A stretch of DNA of 64,000 bases from Haliclona indistincta (Eukaryota > Porifera > Demospongiae > Haplosclerida > Chalinidae): contig OZ024787.1 in the NCBI GenBank assembly GCA_964017065.1, positions 3,996,503-4,060,502 on the forward strand, in the 5' to 3' direction. Made by a program: the position numbers and the translations under genes. Position 1 is the stretch's first letter. Each line of letters opens with the position of its first letter. Below, piece by piece: positions 10,864-21,188 of the stretch. Below the pieces are notes generated by a model. The model worked only from the letters and a program-made list of their open reading frames with translations. It had not been told where the DNA came from and searched no databases.

Positions 10864-11048
10864 GCAAATAGAGACAGTGGGAGGTAGCTGGAACCAGGTT
10901 TCTAGCGAGTGAATGGCGGAAGAAGTGAGGCTATGTATTAAATGCACCTACATGTTGGGAGGTTGCCATCTTCACAAGTCACAAATCAGTAGGAAAAGCT
11001 TTCTTCAATAATACTTGCAGTGTTTACAAGGATAGTTGATTTGTACCT

Positions 11049-11057
11049 CTTTATATA
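11049..11057 (-). promoter_or_regulatory. TATA box of the disrupted subtype III gene
   Basis: TATATAAAG lies 80 bp before the ATG at 10969. The promoter is preserved although the gene is broken. Confidence 0.45.
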
Positions 11058-11133
11058 CCCTCCATTGATAGGGTATGATCAATGACTAGTTGATTTATAA
11101 CTATCATTACACTTTGTTGAAACTCAAAAGACG

Positions 11134-11231
11134 TTTTATTGGAATGGGTCGTGTCTATCTGCACTGCGACGGGACTAGGCTCCTGGCTGGTGTAAGGCAG
11201 TTGGTGCCGGAGTACAATCAGGAGTAGACAT
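11134..11231 (-). pseudogene. Dispanin subtype II exon 1 fragment
   Basis: Only the first part of a subtype II exon 1 remains, starting at ATG 11231. A +1 insertion in the PPPY region (CACCAACTGCCTTAC instead of CACCACCACCTTAC) shifts the frame. After the HSN codons the sequence switches to the flank of the upstream subtype III gene (compare 11098-11133 with 3470-3510), so a deletion removed the rest of exon 1, exons 2-3 and the spacer. Confidence 0.75.
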
Positions 11232-11649
11232 GGTGTACTGCAGATCAAATGGCTTATTGTACTTGAGACAACTGTCACTGATACAGCAAGTCTCTGCTCT
11301 CTTTTATGTTTGTATCATCAGAAGTGCTTACTCACAGTAGATCAGACTTCATTGGGAATATTAATTCTAGTAGCAACATCAAAGACAAGATTCAATAGAT
11401 GGCGTACACCAGCACACACATGGGGAAATTATGTCAGCTAGACAGAGTGTTATTTTGCCTAGAATTCAGGAGCTATTTATTCTGGGACTGTGCTTTATCT
11501 ACATTCACTGTTTAATGAAATTCACAGTATGCACAAAGTTCAATATCAACCATCTTCCGGTGTTAGATGTCTGAGTGTAGGTTGACAATCCTTACAAGTA
11601 GTGCATACAAACAATTAACACTTGAACTGACAAAGTGATAATTTGGAAC

Positions 11650-11824
11650 TACAGTGGAACCCCTCTTAGAGGACACTCCTCATCCCTCTATAATGGACAC
11701 TTATTGAATCAATAATTATAACCCACACTAAACCCCTTACCAGAGGACACCCTCTCTGCGTATAATAATGGACAATATTGTTGGTCCTGGTGGTGTCTGC
11801 CTTAGAGGGGCTCCATGCACTGTA
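11650..11824. mobile_element. Mariner-like MITE
   Basis: Left end tacagtggaacccctct; the right end carries a small insertion (ctccatgcactgta). Confidence 0.65.
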
Positions 11825-11845
11825 CACTTTTTATCATGCACCTAA

Positions 11846-11890
11846 CAGGACAGAAAGACAGACAGACAGACTGACTGACAGATAAACAGA
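11846..11890. repeat. Short degenerate CAGA tract
   Basis: About 11 units with CTGA and AAGA variants. Confidence 0.7.
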
Positions 11891-12447
11891 AGACATGATT
11901 ATCAAAAATACTCGAGTTAGCTTATGTTCTCCTGAGCAGCATCCAGAATCTAGACGTAACTGGCTAAATTTCCTTTATTTGTAAAAAAGGATGAATCTTC
12001 AAAGAAGAGCCCCAGAATTCTTGACTCGCTTCTCTGATCTATGTTTAATACATTAACTTGAATGTTAAATCTCTGTTAAGCAAAACATTTAGCTCCAATT
12101 AAGGATGTCTGTGATGGTATAATTACTATGTATTCTTCTTAGTTAAGTGAACAGGATGTGTATCATTATTTTTTCTTGATAAACTAATAATTTATTATTG
12201 TAGCATTCGCTAGTGCCTTTAAAAGCACTTCCATATAGATTCATGTGCTCATAAATAATTTTCTAATAATTTTAATGTTTTCAAACGTATGCAAGGTAAT
12301 AGTTATATCCAATAAAAATAAATAAAAGTACACCAATGACAAAACTGCTCTATAATAAACTTATATTTAGCTACTTGACATCACAATGCAGGATTGTATA
12401 TGCATGTGTGTACACCAGTACAGTGTTCATAAAAATGTTTTGCAGGT

Positions 12448-12828
12448 TTAATTGTTTTCAACGATTGTAAATCTATAGGCAAGAACACCAATAAGTGCCG
12501 CAAACACTATCATGCCAACAATTATTGACACAATGGACAAAGTGACAGCTCTTTTAGCATAATTCTTTCCACCTTCATAGTCACCACCAGCATAAGCAGC
12601 AGTTGCCTAAATTATAGAAAACAGGAAACTCAAGTGAAATGACTAAAATGCATGTTTACCTTTACACTGCTTTGCACAGCAAAAATTCCAATAGGCCAAC
12701 AGCAGCAAATAAGTGCAAATAGAGACAGCGGGAGGTAGCTGGAACCTGGTTTCTAGCGAGTGAATGGCGGAAGAAGTGAGGCTATGTACTATTTAGTCAA
12801 ATGCACATACGTCTAGGGAGGTTGCCAT
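12448..12828 (-). CDS. Dispanin subtype III, short form
   Basis: Exons 12811-12828 (MATSLD), 12660-12752 and 12448-12606 (52 codons plus TAA) give 89 residues. It is the counterpart of 5779-6160. Exon 3 begins ATAAYAGGDYEGGKNYAKRA and ends RFTIVENN. All splice sites are canonical, with no disabling change. It is one of two intact genes in the second 7-kb unit. Confidence 0.85.
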
Positions 12829-13581
12829 CTTCACAAGTCACAAATCAGTAGATACAATGAAAAGCTTTTGTCACCAATACTTGTAGTGTTTACAAGAATT
12901 GTGAACCTCTTTATATACTCTCCTTTGATAGTGTATGATCGATGACCAGTTTATTTATAACTATCATTAAACTTTGTCAGTTTTCTCACTATTCATGGAG
13001 TAGTATGGACATTAGATCCTTTAATGAAAGTCACGACAGGAAGTCATTGATCTTATCTGCTCTCATGAAGAGTTAAAGTACTAGGTGCACATTGCAAATT
13101 GCATATATCATGTTGCAGCTGACGATAAAGATCGGTTCTTCATAAGCGGGTAAAAATTCCTAGTAAATCGTGAATAATAGATAAAAATTGTACGTGTCAA
13201 ATTGTATCTGTACTGAATTGTTTGTTGAAGCTGTTACCCACTGACGCTATGTTTTTATAGATGGGTTATCTCAGCAGATAAATTAAAAGCACCATAGAGT
13301 AAGTTCATAATAGTAGTTGTATTCAAAGGACAATTACATCACGTTATTAGTAATGAATAATTTTGGAGTGTGTGCGTGTCAGTAATCAATCCTCTGTACA
13401 GTAACTTCACTGTTGTAAAATTTAACGAAGAACCAGCATGGGTTGTCTTCCTTTGTTTACCTGATAACTAGTGGTTTAAAAGGCAAGGTTTTCTCTATCA
13501 AGCCTTGTTTCTAATGTAATACAGCACAGCATAATTATGATCAAAACATGCATTCAGTTTTGATTCAGCACAGCCTAGGGT
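12829..13581. other. Spacer between subtype III and I genes
   Basis: Paralogous to 6161-6877 with indels; no gene seen. Confidence 0.45.
12909..12917 (-). promoter_or_regulatory. TATA box of subtype III gene at 12448-12828
   Basis: TATATAAAG lies about 81 bp before the ATG. Confidence 0.5.
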
Positions 13582-14066
13582 TTATTGGAACCAATCTTTT
13601 GTATTGACAGTGTGCACAATCTCAACAAGAAGTGCTCCAAGTGCGATATTGATCAAGATAATTCCAGTAATAATTTTATTATGGAAGCACTGGCAAGCCA
13701 ACGAGCTTTCCTAGCATACCGATGACTAGTCTAGCAAGCTATGTGACTCTCTGTGTACTCCCGGCTGGAAAGAAACGCTCGTGATACTAAAGATGCTAGC
13801 TTTAATGAAAACAATCTGCAATGTCAGCTCTCAGGCTAGCATACCTTCAAACTGTTGTACATTACAAAAGCACTGAGAGGAAAACAGCAGCACATGAGTG
13901 TAAATTTGGATAGTGATGAGTAAGTCAGATCATCATAATTCGTTTCATAAATTGACATCCGATATGATTGTCGATGATTTCTCTGATGACAAATTGATCT
14001 GCAGATCATCTTTACTTGAGAACTGTATGCTGGCGGCTCTTGACTATAATCAGTGGTAGACGTCAT
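13582..14066 (-). pseudogene. Dispanin subtype I, decayed
   Basis: Compared with 6878-7372 there are several lesions. One T is lost in a T-run of exon 1 (near 14011), which shifts the frame after SSQVK. The first intron is shrunk and its GTCAGT donor deleted (near 13965). The start of exon 3 is scrambled around 13735-13800 and a 9-bp insertion sits near 13675. The C-terminal codons (VHTVNTKDWFQ) are still legible. Start ATG at 14066 and PPAY are present. Confidence 0.8.
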
Positions 14067-14476
14067 GGTGCTTAAGAGCAGCTGCTATACCATTTGTGAA
14101 TTGCCGAAGCTCAAAAGAAGTGATGTACAACTCTTTATACATCTCATCAGTTTTCATAACATCTAATCAGACGCTCAGCCACATTTTAGATCAAAGTTCA
14201 TTATTATTTTACCTATTGAAGACAAATGGTGTGAATCAGCATACATAGCATGGATTCTTTATCTGTATAAATTTTCCATGATATTATAATTTTGAAACCA
14301 TGTTTTAAATTTTTATACATGTAGATGAATGTAAAAAGTAAAAAATACTTTTAAATAGAAATGTTCTTCACAATACTGACAAAACAGTTACAACACAATA
14401 ATCTGACTTTAGTCTATCATTTGCATGTTCATGAAGTGGCAGTTGCAGTTATTGCAGTTCACGAAGTGGCAGTTAT
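14067..14476. other. Spacer between subtype I and II genes
   Basis: Contains a retained TATAAAG (14133-14139) of the decayed gene; no gene seen. Confidence 0.45.
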
Positions 14477-15010
14477 TCAATTTCTGAATCGGGTCGTTGT
14501 GCGGACACTGTTGCCGATGACTACATTCACTATCTGAAAAGATCCGGCAATTGCGATGATAACTATTCCGAAAACAATGGAAGCAATGGCAAATCGAAGA
14601 GCCTTGGTAGCATACTTTTGGCCCCTCACATTCTCAAGATTTTCATAAGCAGATTTGGCCTGTTAAAATATGACAGTTTTGCAAGTACTATATTATTCCA
14701 TTATATGCATGTACTAACCTTTACACTGAAGTATACTGCGAATACACTCAGTGGAAAACAACAGCACACGAGTGCAAATATGGACAAAGGCAAATAACTC
14801 TTACCACCACGATCCTGTTAAAATTATAATAATTATTTGTAAAGAAATTAGCATTCTACTGACCACTCTTATAGTCTGTGGCTGAGAAGTTTTCACTTGT
14901 GGAGTCCATGATGTATTGTTAGAATGGGTCGTGGCTATCTGCACTGCGACCGGACTAGGCTCCTGGCTGGTGTAAGGTGGTGGTGCCGGAGTACAATCAG
15001 GAGTAGACAT
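14477..15010 (-). CDS. Dispanin subtype II
   Basis: Exons 14864-15010 (49 codons), 14719-14814 (32) and 14477-14659 (60 plus TGA) give 141 residues. PPPY is at 10-13. Exon 2 is DRGGKSYLPLSIFALVCCCF. Exon 3 (AKSAYENLENVRGQKYATKA, then SIVFGIVIIAIAG) is of the same lineage as the broken gene at 599-1163 rather than the gene at 7746-8292, so subtype II has at least two lineages. The C-terminus TTTRFRN is polar. Confidence 0.85.
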
Positions 15011-15098
15011 GGTGCACTGCATATCAAATGGCTTGTTGTACTTGAGAAAACAAAGACAACTGTGTCACTGAGTATGAGTTAGAGCAACTCTCTGCTCT

Positions 15099-15106
15099 CT
15101 TTTATA
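15099..15106 (-). promoter_or_regulatory. TATA box of subtype II gene
   Basis: TATAAAAG lies about 90 bp before ATG 15010, followed by GAGAGCAGAGAG. The gene at 20189 has the same pair. Confidence 0.6.
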
Positions 15107-15374
15107 TGTTTGTATCATCAGAAGTGCTTATTCACAGTAGATCAGAGTTCATTGGGAATATTAACATCAGCACACACATGGGGAAATTATGTCAGCCACA
15201 CAGTGTGTTATTATGCCTAGAATTTGGGGACTATTTTGGTGTTGGGACTGTGTTTTTATTTGCAGTCTAAGCAATTATACTGTTAAATTAAATTCACAGC
15301 ATGATCAAAGTTCACAAGGTTATTAGGGAGACACGGTAGTGTCTCCCTATGTAGGGATGAACGAGAAAACAAGA

Positions 15375-15690
15375 TGGCGGCTACATACAATGTATTAGCG
15401 TTCAAACGCTGATATTTCGCCTGGTGATAAATTTTATACGTCCAAAGACACTTAGATCTGCTCTCTGGCGTTGCCCCATCTTACAGTAGCAAGGAGATTG
15501 CTCGAAATTGTTACTAAAGTGACGAACCTGGAAACGGTGAAAATCGACTTTCGTCATCTTCGTTTTCTTATTCTTCTTTCTTCCACTCGCCTAGCGCCTT
15601 TACGCGAGCAGTGTCAAGACCAAAACACCCACGAACAGTCGTGAAATTCTCCTGGCATGTGCCTTTTGAACTTACTTTTTAGCGAAACGA
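15375..15690 (-). repeat. Dispersed repeat, inverted relative to 23685-24010
   Basis: Segments such as caagatggcggctacatac and acttagatctgctctctggc reappear in reverse complement at 23685-24010 with moderate divergence. A fixed protein frame is not conserved. Confidence 0.65.
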
Positions 15691-16142
15691 CGATATACAT
15701 TTGACGAGCTCACGATCACGAACAGTTGTCAGCTAAGTGCTTGACGCCATTATTGTGATTACGTAATACGCACGTGACCAAACACACATGTAGAGTATCG
15801 CCATATGGAGAGCGCATATTGGCGTCTGGAGTCTTCGAAGAACAACTCACAGAGTAAGGTCGTGTAGTATCACCGTTCTGCTGCTTGCCAGATAGTATCA
15901 CAGCCATACAGAAAATTCTAAACCAGAGTGGGCGGGGCTCGTATGCCGTGCATCCAGGCTGCGCTGCAGCATGCATGAATGCATGAGCTAGTTTCACCAT
16001 TTAGGAGCTACAAGTTAAAAAGCAATTATCAAGAAAAGCAAACCAAACCAATGATGGAAACAAAAAAGAGATACATTATCTTGCCGAATTCGAACTGCAC
16101 CAAAAATTTGAAACTCACTGTAAAAGAAAAAAGGACACAAAC

Positions 16143-16544
16143 AAGAAAATAAAAAGATTTCTAACGAAATCAAAAGGATGTAGGGATAAAGAAATCTGCT
16201 ACTGGTCCACAATGTAAACCAACAAGGAGCAAGCATGGAATGGTAACACGATTGACTTGCTAACAGACCATAGATCCCTACATCAGTGGCTGACTACAGC
16301 AGTTCTGCTAGTTGCTATTGACTGACACCTGACATGCATTGAATTGAATTTAGCTTGTGACAAAATAATTATAGTATAGTCAAAATGTTATGTACAGCCA
16401 CTGATGTAGGGATCTATGGTCTGTTAGCAAGTCAATCGTGTTACCATTCCATGCTTGCTCCTTGTTGGTTTACATTGTGGACCAGTAGCAGATTTCTTTA
16501 TCCCTACATCCTTTTGATTTCGTTAGAAATCTTTTTATTTTCTT
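16143..16544. repeat. Foldback repeat, 150-bp arms
   Basis: 16143-16292 and 16395-16544 are near-perfect reverse complements separated by 102 bp. A third copy of the arm is at 25899-26065, and homology continues outward (16015-16142 with 26066-26170). Confidence 0.85.
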
Positions 16545-17130
16545 ATCAACCATCTTCCGGTGTTAGATGTCTGAGTGTATGTTGACATTCTTTACAACTA
16601 TACTATGCACTAATTGAACTGCATAATTTGGAACTAAACTTTGATCTTATCGTGCATTTATGTGAGACAGCTTAAATTTGAGCAAATTTCTTAGTTGTAG
16701 CTCTGACCAGGTCTCATCAGCTGTATTATTGGGTTTTGCACGTACCAATGGAGCTATCTCTTCGTTCAGGACGGCTGCAGCAGACTTGCCAATAAGCTGA
16801 TTGCTTGTATGAGCATATCTATAGTATGAGCAATAATTGTAGTGTTTTCATGGTTGAGAATCTTCACCACTTTCTCGGCCATAGCAGCTCACTGAGCTCA
16901 GGGACTCATGGGATAGAGGTATCACTAACAGAGGAGGTTGGAAGAATTAGTATGCGAACGTGATTTCCCTGAAAAACCACAAAAACTTTGCATGTCTCAT
17001 GACTGAATATTAATTATTTCCAGCCTCCTCTGCCTCCTTATAACCATGCATATAACGAACAAAAGCACTTCCCCAACTCATCCGTTATAGAGAGGTTCCA
17101 CTGTAGTGCACTCTGAAATGAAAGCACCAA

Positions 17131-17757
17131 AGGTGCAGATGCCTCGGTCCAGTAGCATGCATGCTAGCATACAATTAGCAGATGCATATGATAGCACGTA
17201 TGCATGCAGTACGTAGATCCACGGAAGTCAAGCATGAAAACAGTATCATGGATGCATGCAAGCAGCTGAACAATGGAAGCATGCAAGCAGCAGAACCATG
17301 ATAGCATGGAAGCAGCAGAACTATGGAAGCATGGAAGCAGCAGAACTACAGAAGCATGCAAGCAGCAGAACCCGGCATGGTAGCATGGAAGCAGCAGAAA
17401 TATGGAAAGGAAGCATGGAAGCAGCAGAACCATGGAAGCATGCAAGCAGCAGAACTGAAGCATGCAAGCAGTAGAACTTTTGAAGCATGGAAGCAGCAGA
17501 ACCATGGATTGTAGCAGCATAGAGTACATGTACTGTAGCTAAAATGCATTGTACAAGCTGTTGTAATATACAAGCTACAAATACAAGCTGTTTATTGAAG
17601 ACCTGCATTGATTGTATCAACGCTTGGTCGCTCAGGCTCACTCGACGAGCGAGATGAGTCAGTCTGAAGACGCTTTCGCTTGCTAGTTCAATTGCTGCTT
17701 ATCATAGTCCTTCACTATTATACTATCTATGCTACGTGGCTCCGCCCACCTCGGCAT
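17131..17757. mobile_element. Non-autonomous element, copy 1
   Basis: One end reads caaaggtgcagatgcctcgg and the other gtggctccgcccacctcgg. The same two ends in reverse order bound 18951-19601. The interior is mostly a minisatellite. Confidence 0.5.
17240..17515. repeat. GCAGCAGAAC-type minisatellite
   Basis: Units of 20-25 bp such as catggaagcagcagaac are repeated about 11 times. Long open frames on both strands are repeat artefacts. A related tract is at 30715-30905. Confidence 0.85.
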
Positions 17758-17985
17758 AATAATGTACTATTAAAAAATTAATTATGTTTGTTGGTAAATT
17801 TTGCGGTTTTATCAAGCAACAAATAAAAAAATTATAATTAAGTTTGTCCAATTTGTAAATGTACAAGACAATGTCGATTTATTATTTGAATACAGATACA
17901 TAAAAATCATGTCATGATGAAAGTTGTAACATGATAAATATTATAATCCCAACATCTACTCACATGAAAATAATGCATACAAAGT

Positions 17986-18545
17986 TCATCGGCCATTAAT
18001 TTCAATTACAGTGTTAGCAATTTCAAAACCAAGGCCTGCAAGTGCGACACCAATAAGAAGGAATCCACAGACAATAGAAGCAAGAGCATAGTTGCGAGCT
18101 TTTCTTGCATGCACCATTCCGAGGCTATTATTTCCAGAATTGTACGCTTCTTTAGCCTATTTTCAAAAGAAAAGTGTAAAAATCACTTGCTGATGTCAGC
18201 TGCAAGCTTACCTTTAAGCTGTTGAGTACTGCTAAAAGACTGAGAGGAAAGCAGCACATTACGAGAGTGCATATGGATAGTGGTAGGTAATTCATAGGGG
18301 TTGAACCAGATGTCTGCTGCAGAAGAATGGAATTCAATGAATGATTGAAATTCTTTGCATGCTTAGCTAACCTTGATGGGTGAAGTGAATTGAACTGGTG
18401 CGGGAGGCATCAGGTTCATTCTCACTGGTTGAAACGCTGGATCCTGTTTTGGATATGGTTCCTTCAGAGGAATGGGTTCCTGTCCTGGATAAGGAGGTGG
18501 TTGTTCAGTTTCAGTCTGTGGGTCTATTACAACAGCGGTAGACAT
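17986..18545 (-). CDS. Dispanin subtype IV
   Basis: Exons 18372-18545 (58 codons), 18212-18316 (35) and 17986-18156 (56 plus TGA) give 149 residues. The long Pro-rich N-terminus has PPPY at 16-19 and ends VQFTSPIK. Exon 2 (PMNYLPLSICTLVMCCFPLS) has Cys 74, 79 and 80. Exon 3 (AKEAYNSGNNSLGMVHARKA, then SIVCGFLLIGVALAG) ends VIEINGR. The exon 2 acceptor is TTCTGCAG. Upstream sequence is homologous to that of 24163-24678. Confidence 0.87.
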
Positions 18546-18633
18546 ATTGAGAGATGTATCCAGATAGTCTTGTAGCTTGAAATCGGTTTGAATCCTGACC
18601 AGTTCAGTCTGAATTTGTCAAAAATCTCTCTGT

Positions 18634-18641
18634 CTTTTATA
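18634..18641 (-). promoter_or_regulatory. TATA box of subtype IV gene
   Basis: TATAAAAG lies about 90 bp before ATG 18545; also seen at 24767-24774, and as CATAAAAG near 22772. Confidence 0.55.
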
Positions 18642-18950
18642 CCTTCTGGAGTTTAATTGGTGCCAAAATGCAAGACCTCTACACTATGTGATGTAACGAA
18701 CCATGAACTTCCATTACAAGGTTGTATCCTGTAGTAAGTATGCTTGTTCTAGTTACAACATGAGTATAGCTATTGTACTGTACATAACTACATAGGGACA
18801 CAGTATAAAGTTGGGTCAACAAGTATGTGACTATAATAATAAGTTGTGCGAATACAACTTGCAATGCATTGATGCATGAATCATACGTCACATGCACACA
18901 AACAATATTCAACCATAAATGGCATGATTTGAAAACAGCTTGGAGTAAAA

Positions 18951-19601
18951 CACCTCGGTGGGCGGAGCTACGGGGCATACAGTAGTCGTGTCGTGTATGT
19001 GTTTGTCTGTCTGTCTGCAAGATTTCTCGTCGCTCGCTGAAAACTAAGCGCTGAAACCTGCAACACAAGCTAAAGTCGATATTTCTTGAAAATGAATTGT
19101 AAGGATTTTGGTTGTAAGGCTCTGTTCGTGAGTTACCGCGTCACCTGGTTCGGTTTTGTAGCGCGCGCTTAAAGTTAAGCTCTGAAACTAGCAATGCAAG
19201 TAGAACACGGTATTATCTCGCTTTCGATCATGTGAAAACTTTATACGAAGCTTAGTCCGTGAGTTATGGCGCAATTTGCTCACTCGCAATAGATCATGGC
19301 TGTTGCTGGCGATCTGTAGTTCTTCAAAGGCAAAGCTATCCACAGTTGACTACCTAGAAGCTGATAGGTTAGAATTTCACTACAGGATAGCAGCGCAGGT
19401 CCAGAGAAATTGTGTAAGGAAGCTATGGAAGCTATCTCGCTCGTGTTCATTGTAGACACGCCCAGTTGAATTGTGGTCAGCACTGATTGGCTTCTGATTG
19501 CATAACTATTGCTTTGTGATTGCTGTACAGAAAGGTTTTATGCTGCAGTTTACAGTGTGTGTCAAATGTTCCACCGAGGCATCTGCACCTTTGTTGCCTA
19601 G
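18951..19601. mobile_element. Non-autonomous element, copy 2 (inverted)
   Basis: Ends cacctcggtgggcggagc and accgaggcatctgcacctttg match those of 17131-17757 in opposite orientation. The homologous upstream region at 25060-25150 lacks this segment. The two copies bracket the dispanin gene at 17986-18545. Confidence 0.55.
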
Positions 19602-20188
19602 TTCTCAGCAGTCTTCCTTGACTAGTAGTGTTTCATGAATGTCTGCTTGGCTGGAAGTTGGATGAAATAATGGGTGTTGTCCAACATTGTGGTAGCTGAT
19701 GTATTAAACAGACACTATGATATAATCAACTACACAAGAACAGTACAGCGGTCAAGCTAGTTTGATCATGAGACATATCACTCTAAAATTTTCATAGTTG
19801 ATTATCTTAATACTATGTAAGTACATAGTGCATAAACTTTAGCGGACTTTGCAGATTTCTTGCACCATGCACACACGATATGCTGAACAATGAAATTCAC
19901 ATGCGTTTAACTATCCATGCACTGGAATGGTCAATGACTACTGAGTTCAGCTCTTCACATCGTGGTGCAAGAACTCCGCAAATTCAGGTACCTTACACTA
20001 TTATTGATTGTTTCATGACCACACATTTTTTTGCATAAGTAGCATCCATGCTTCTGCAGAGCTTGCATGTCAAGGACCACTACAAAATTTAAGGTCTTTG
20101 AAATTAAAATACTGAGAAATTATTTTATAAATAGAACTGTATTTCACAATACTGACAAACAGTTACAACAAAATAATCTGACTTTAGT

Positions 20189-20732
20189 CTATATTGTGAA
20201 TCGGCGTACTGTGTTAAGATTGTTGACTATGTTCACGATCTCAACAGAAAATCCGCCAATTGCAATCATAGTAAGAAGTATTCCGAGAATAATGGAAGCA
20301 ATGGCAAATTGAAGAGCCTTGGTAGCATGCCTTTGACCCCTCACATTCTCTTGATTGTCATAAGCAGATTTGGCCTGTTAAAATAATAATAAATATGACA
20401 GTTTTGCAAGTACTATATTATTCCATTATATGCATGTACTAACCTTTACACTGAAGTATACTGCGAATACACTCAGTGGAAAACAACAGCACACGAGTGC
20501 AAATATGGACAACGGCAAATAACTCGAACCACCACGATCCTGTTAAAATTATAATAATTATTTATAAAGAAATTAGCATTCTACTGACCACTCTAGTCTG
20601 TGGCTGTGAAGTTTTCACTTGTGGAGTCCATGATGTATTGTTAGAATGGATCGTGTCTATCTGCACTGCGACGGGACTAGGCTCCTGGCTGGTGTAAGGT
20701 GGTGGTACCGGAGTACAATCAGGAGTAGACAT
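20189..20732 (-). CDS. Dispanin subtype II
   Basis: Exons 20589-20732 (48 codons), 20444-20539 (32) and 20189-20374 (61 plus TAG) give 141 residues. PPPY is at 10-13 (MSTPDCTPVPPPYTS). Exon 3 has LQFAIAS where most paralogues have LRFAIAS, the codon that became a stop in 599-1163. It ends NTVRRFTI. It lies between two subtype IV genes, outside the 7-kb units. Confidence 0.85.
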
Positions 20733-20811
20733 GGTGCACTGCATATCAAATGGCTTGTTGTACTTGAGACAACTGTGTCACTGAGTATGAGTTAGAGCAA
20801 CTCTCTGCTCT

Positions 20812-20819
20812 CTTTTATA
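20812..20819 (-). promoter_or_regulatory. TATA box of subtype II gene at 20189-20732
   Basis: TATAAAAG lies about 85 bp before the ATG, followed by GAGAGCAGAGAG. Confidence 0.55.
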
Positions 20820-21141
20820 TGTTTGTATCATCAGAAGTGCTTATTCACAGTAGATCAGAGTTCATTGGGAATATATTAACATCAAAGACAAGACTGGGGA
20901 AATAATGTCAGCTAGATAGTGTGGTAAGAATTCAGGGACTATTTTATTCTATGTTTGTTTTTATGTGCAGTCCATGTTAATGAAATTCACAGCAAGCTCA
21001 AAGTTCACAAGGTTATATTAACCAACTTCCGGTGTTAGATGTCTGAGTGTAGGTTGACATTCCTTACAAGTACTGCATCAAAACAACACTTGAACTGATA
21101 ATTTGGAACTAAACTTCTTATCATGCATAGTACTACTAATA

Positions 21142-21144
21142 CAG

Positions 21145-21180
<36 letters not shown>

Positions 21181-21188
21181 GGCAGACA
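21142..21188. repeat. CAGA microsatellite
   Basis: About 11 CAGA units. Confidence 0.85.

Larger units (their letters stand above)
9989..10969 (-). pseudogene. Dispanin subtype III split by insertion
   Basis: Exon 1 (10952-10969, MATSQH) and exon 3 (9989-10150) are intact and nearly identical to the gene at 2965-3340. Exon 2 is cut in two (10204-10258 and 10864-10901) by about 605 bp of inserted DNA at 10259-10863, inside the codons of the Cys-rich helix. The inserted DNA has stops in the reading frame and no obvious flanking splice sites that would remove it exactly, so no normal protein is expected. The exon sequence flanking the insertion is duplicated (taagt), as expected for transposition. 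Confidence 0.8.
11232..12447. other. Spacer with MITE and short CAGA tract
   Basis: MITE 11650-11824 and CAGA remnant 11846-11890. No gene seen. Confidence 0.5.
2965..15010. repeat. 7-kb five-gene tandem duplication (2965-8292 and 9989-15010)
   Basis: Gene order III-II-III-I-II with start-to-start offsets of about 6.7-7.3 kb. The left window edge (1-1163) is the I-II end of a third unit, offset about 7.1 kb from 6878-8292. Spacers correspond too. Confidence 0.8.
15011..17985. other. Gene-free, repeat-rich interval
   Basis: Contains a 10-bp-stem hairpin (15325-15348), a dispersed repeat (15375-15690), a foldback (16143-16544), a MITE fragment near 17075-17105, and an element with a minisatellite (17131-17757). 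Open frames here coincide with repeats and I do not call genes. Confidence 0.6.
18546..20188. other. Spacer with an inserted element
   Basis: 18546-18943 and 19602-19760 align with 24679-25290; the DNA between is the insertion at 18951-19601. No gene seen. Confidence 0.5.

Noticed and set aside
15716..16236. Two minus-strand frames of 94 and 73 codons
   Set aside because: Lie in dispersed or foldback repeats; the second mirrors the arm copies and is not conserved as protein.
17164..17641. Open frames up to 121 codons on both strands
   Set aside because: They read the GCAGCAGAAC minisatellite in several frames; no start context, no homologue pattern.
18679..19068. 129-codon minus-strand open frame
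   Set aside because: Spans the junction of a spacer and an inserted element; the homologous spacer at 24800-25100 does not keep the frame.
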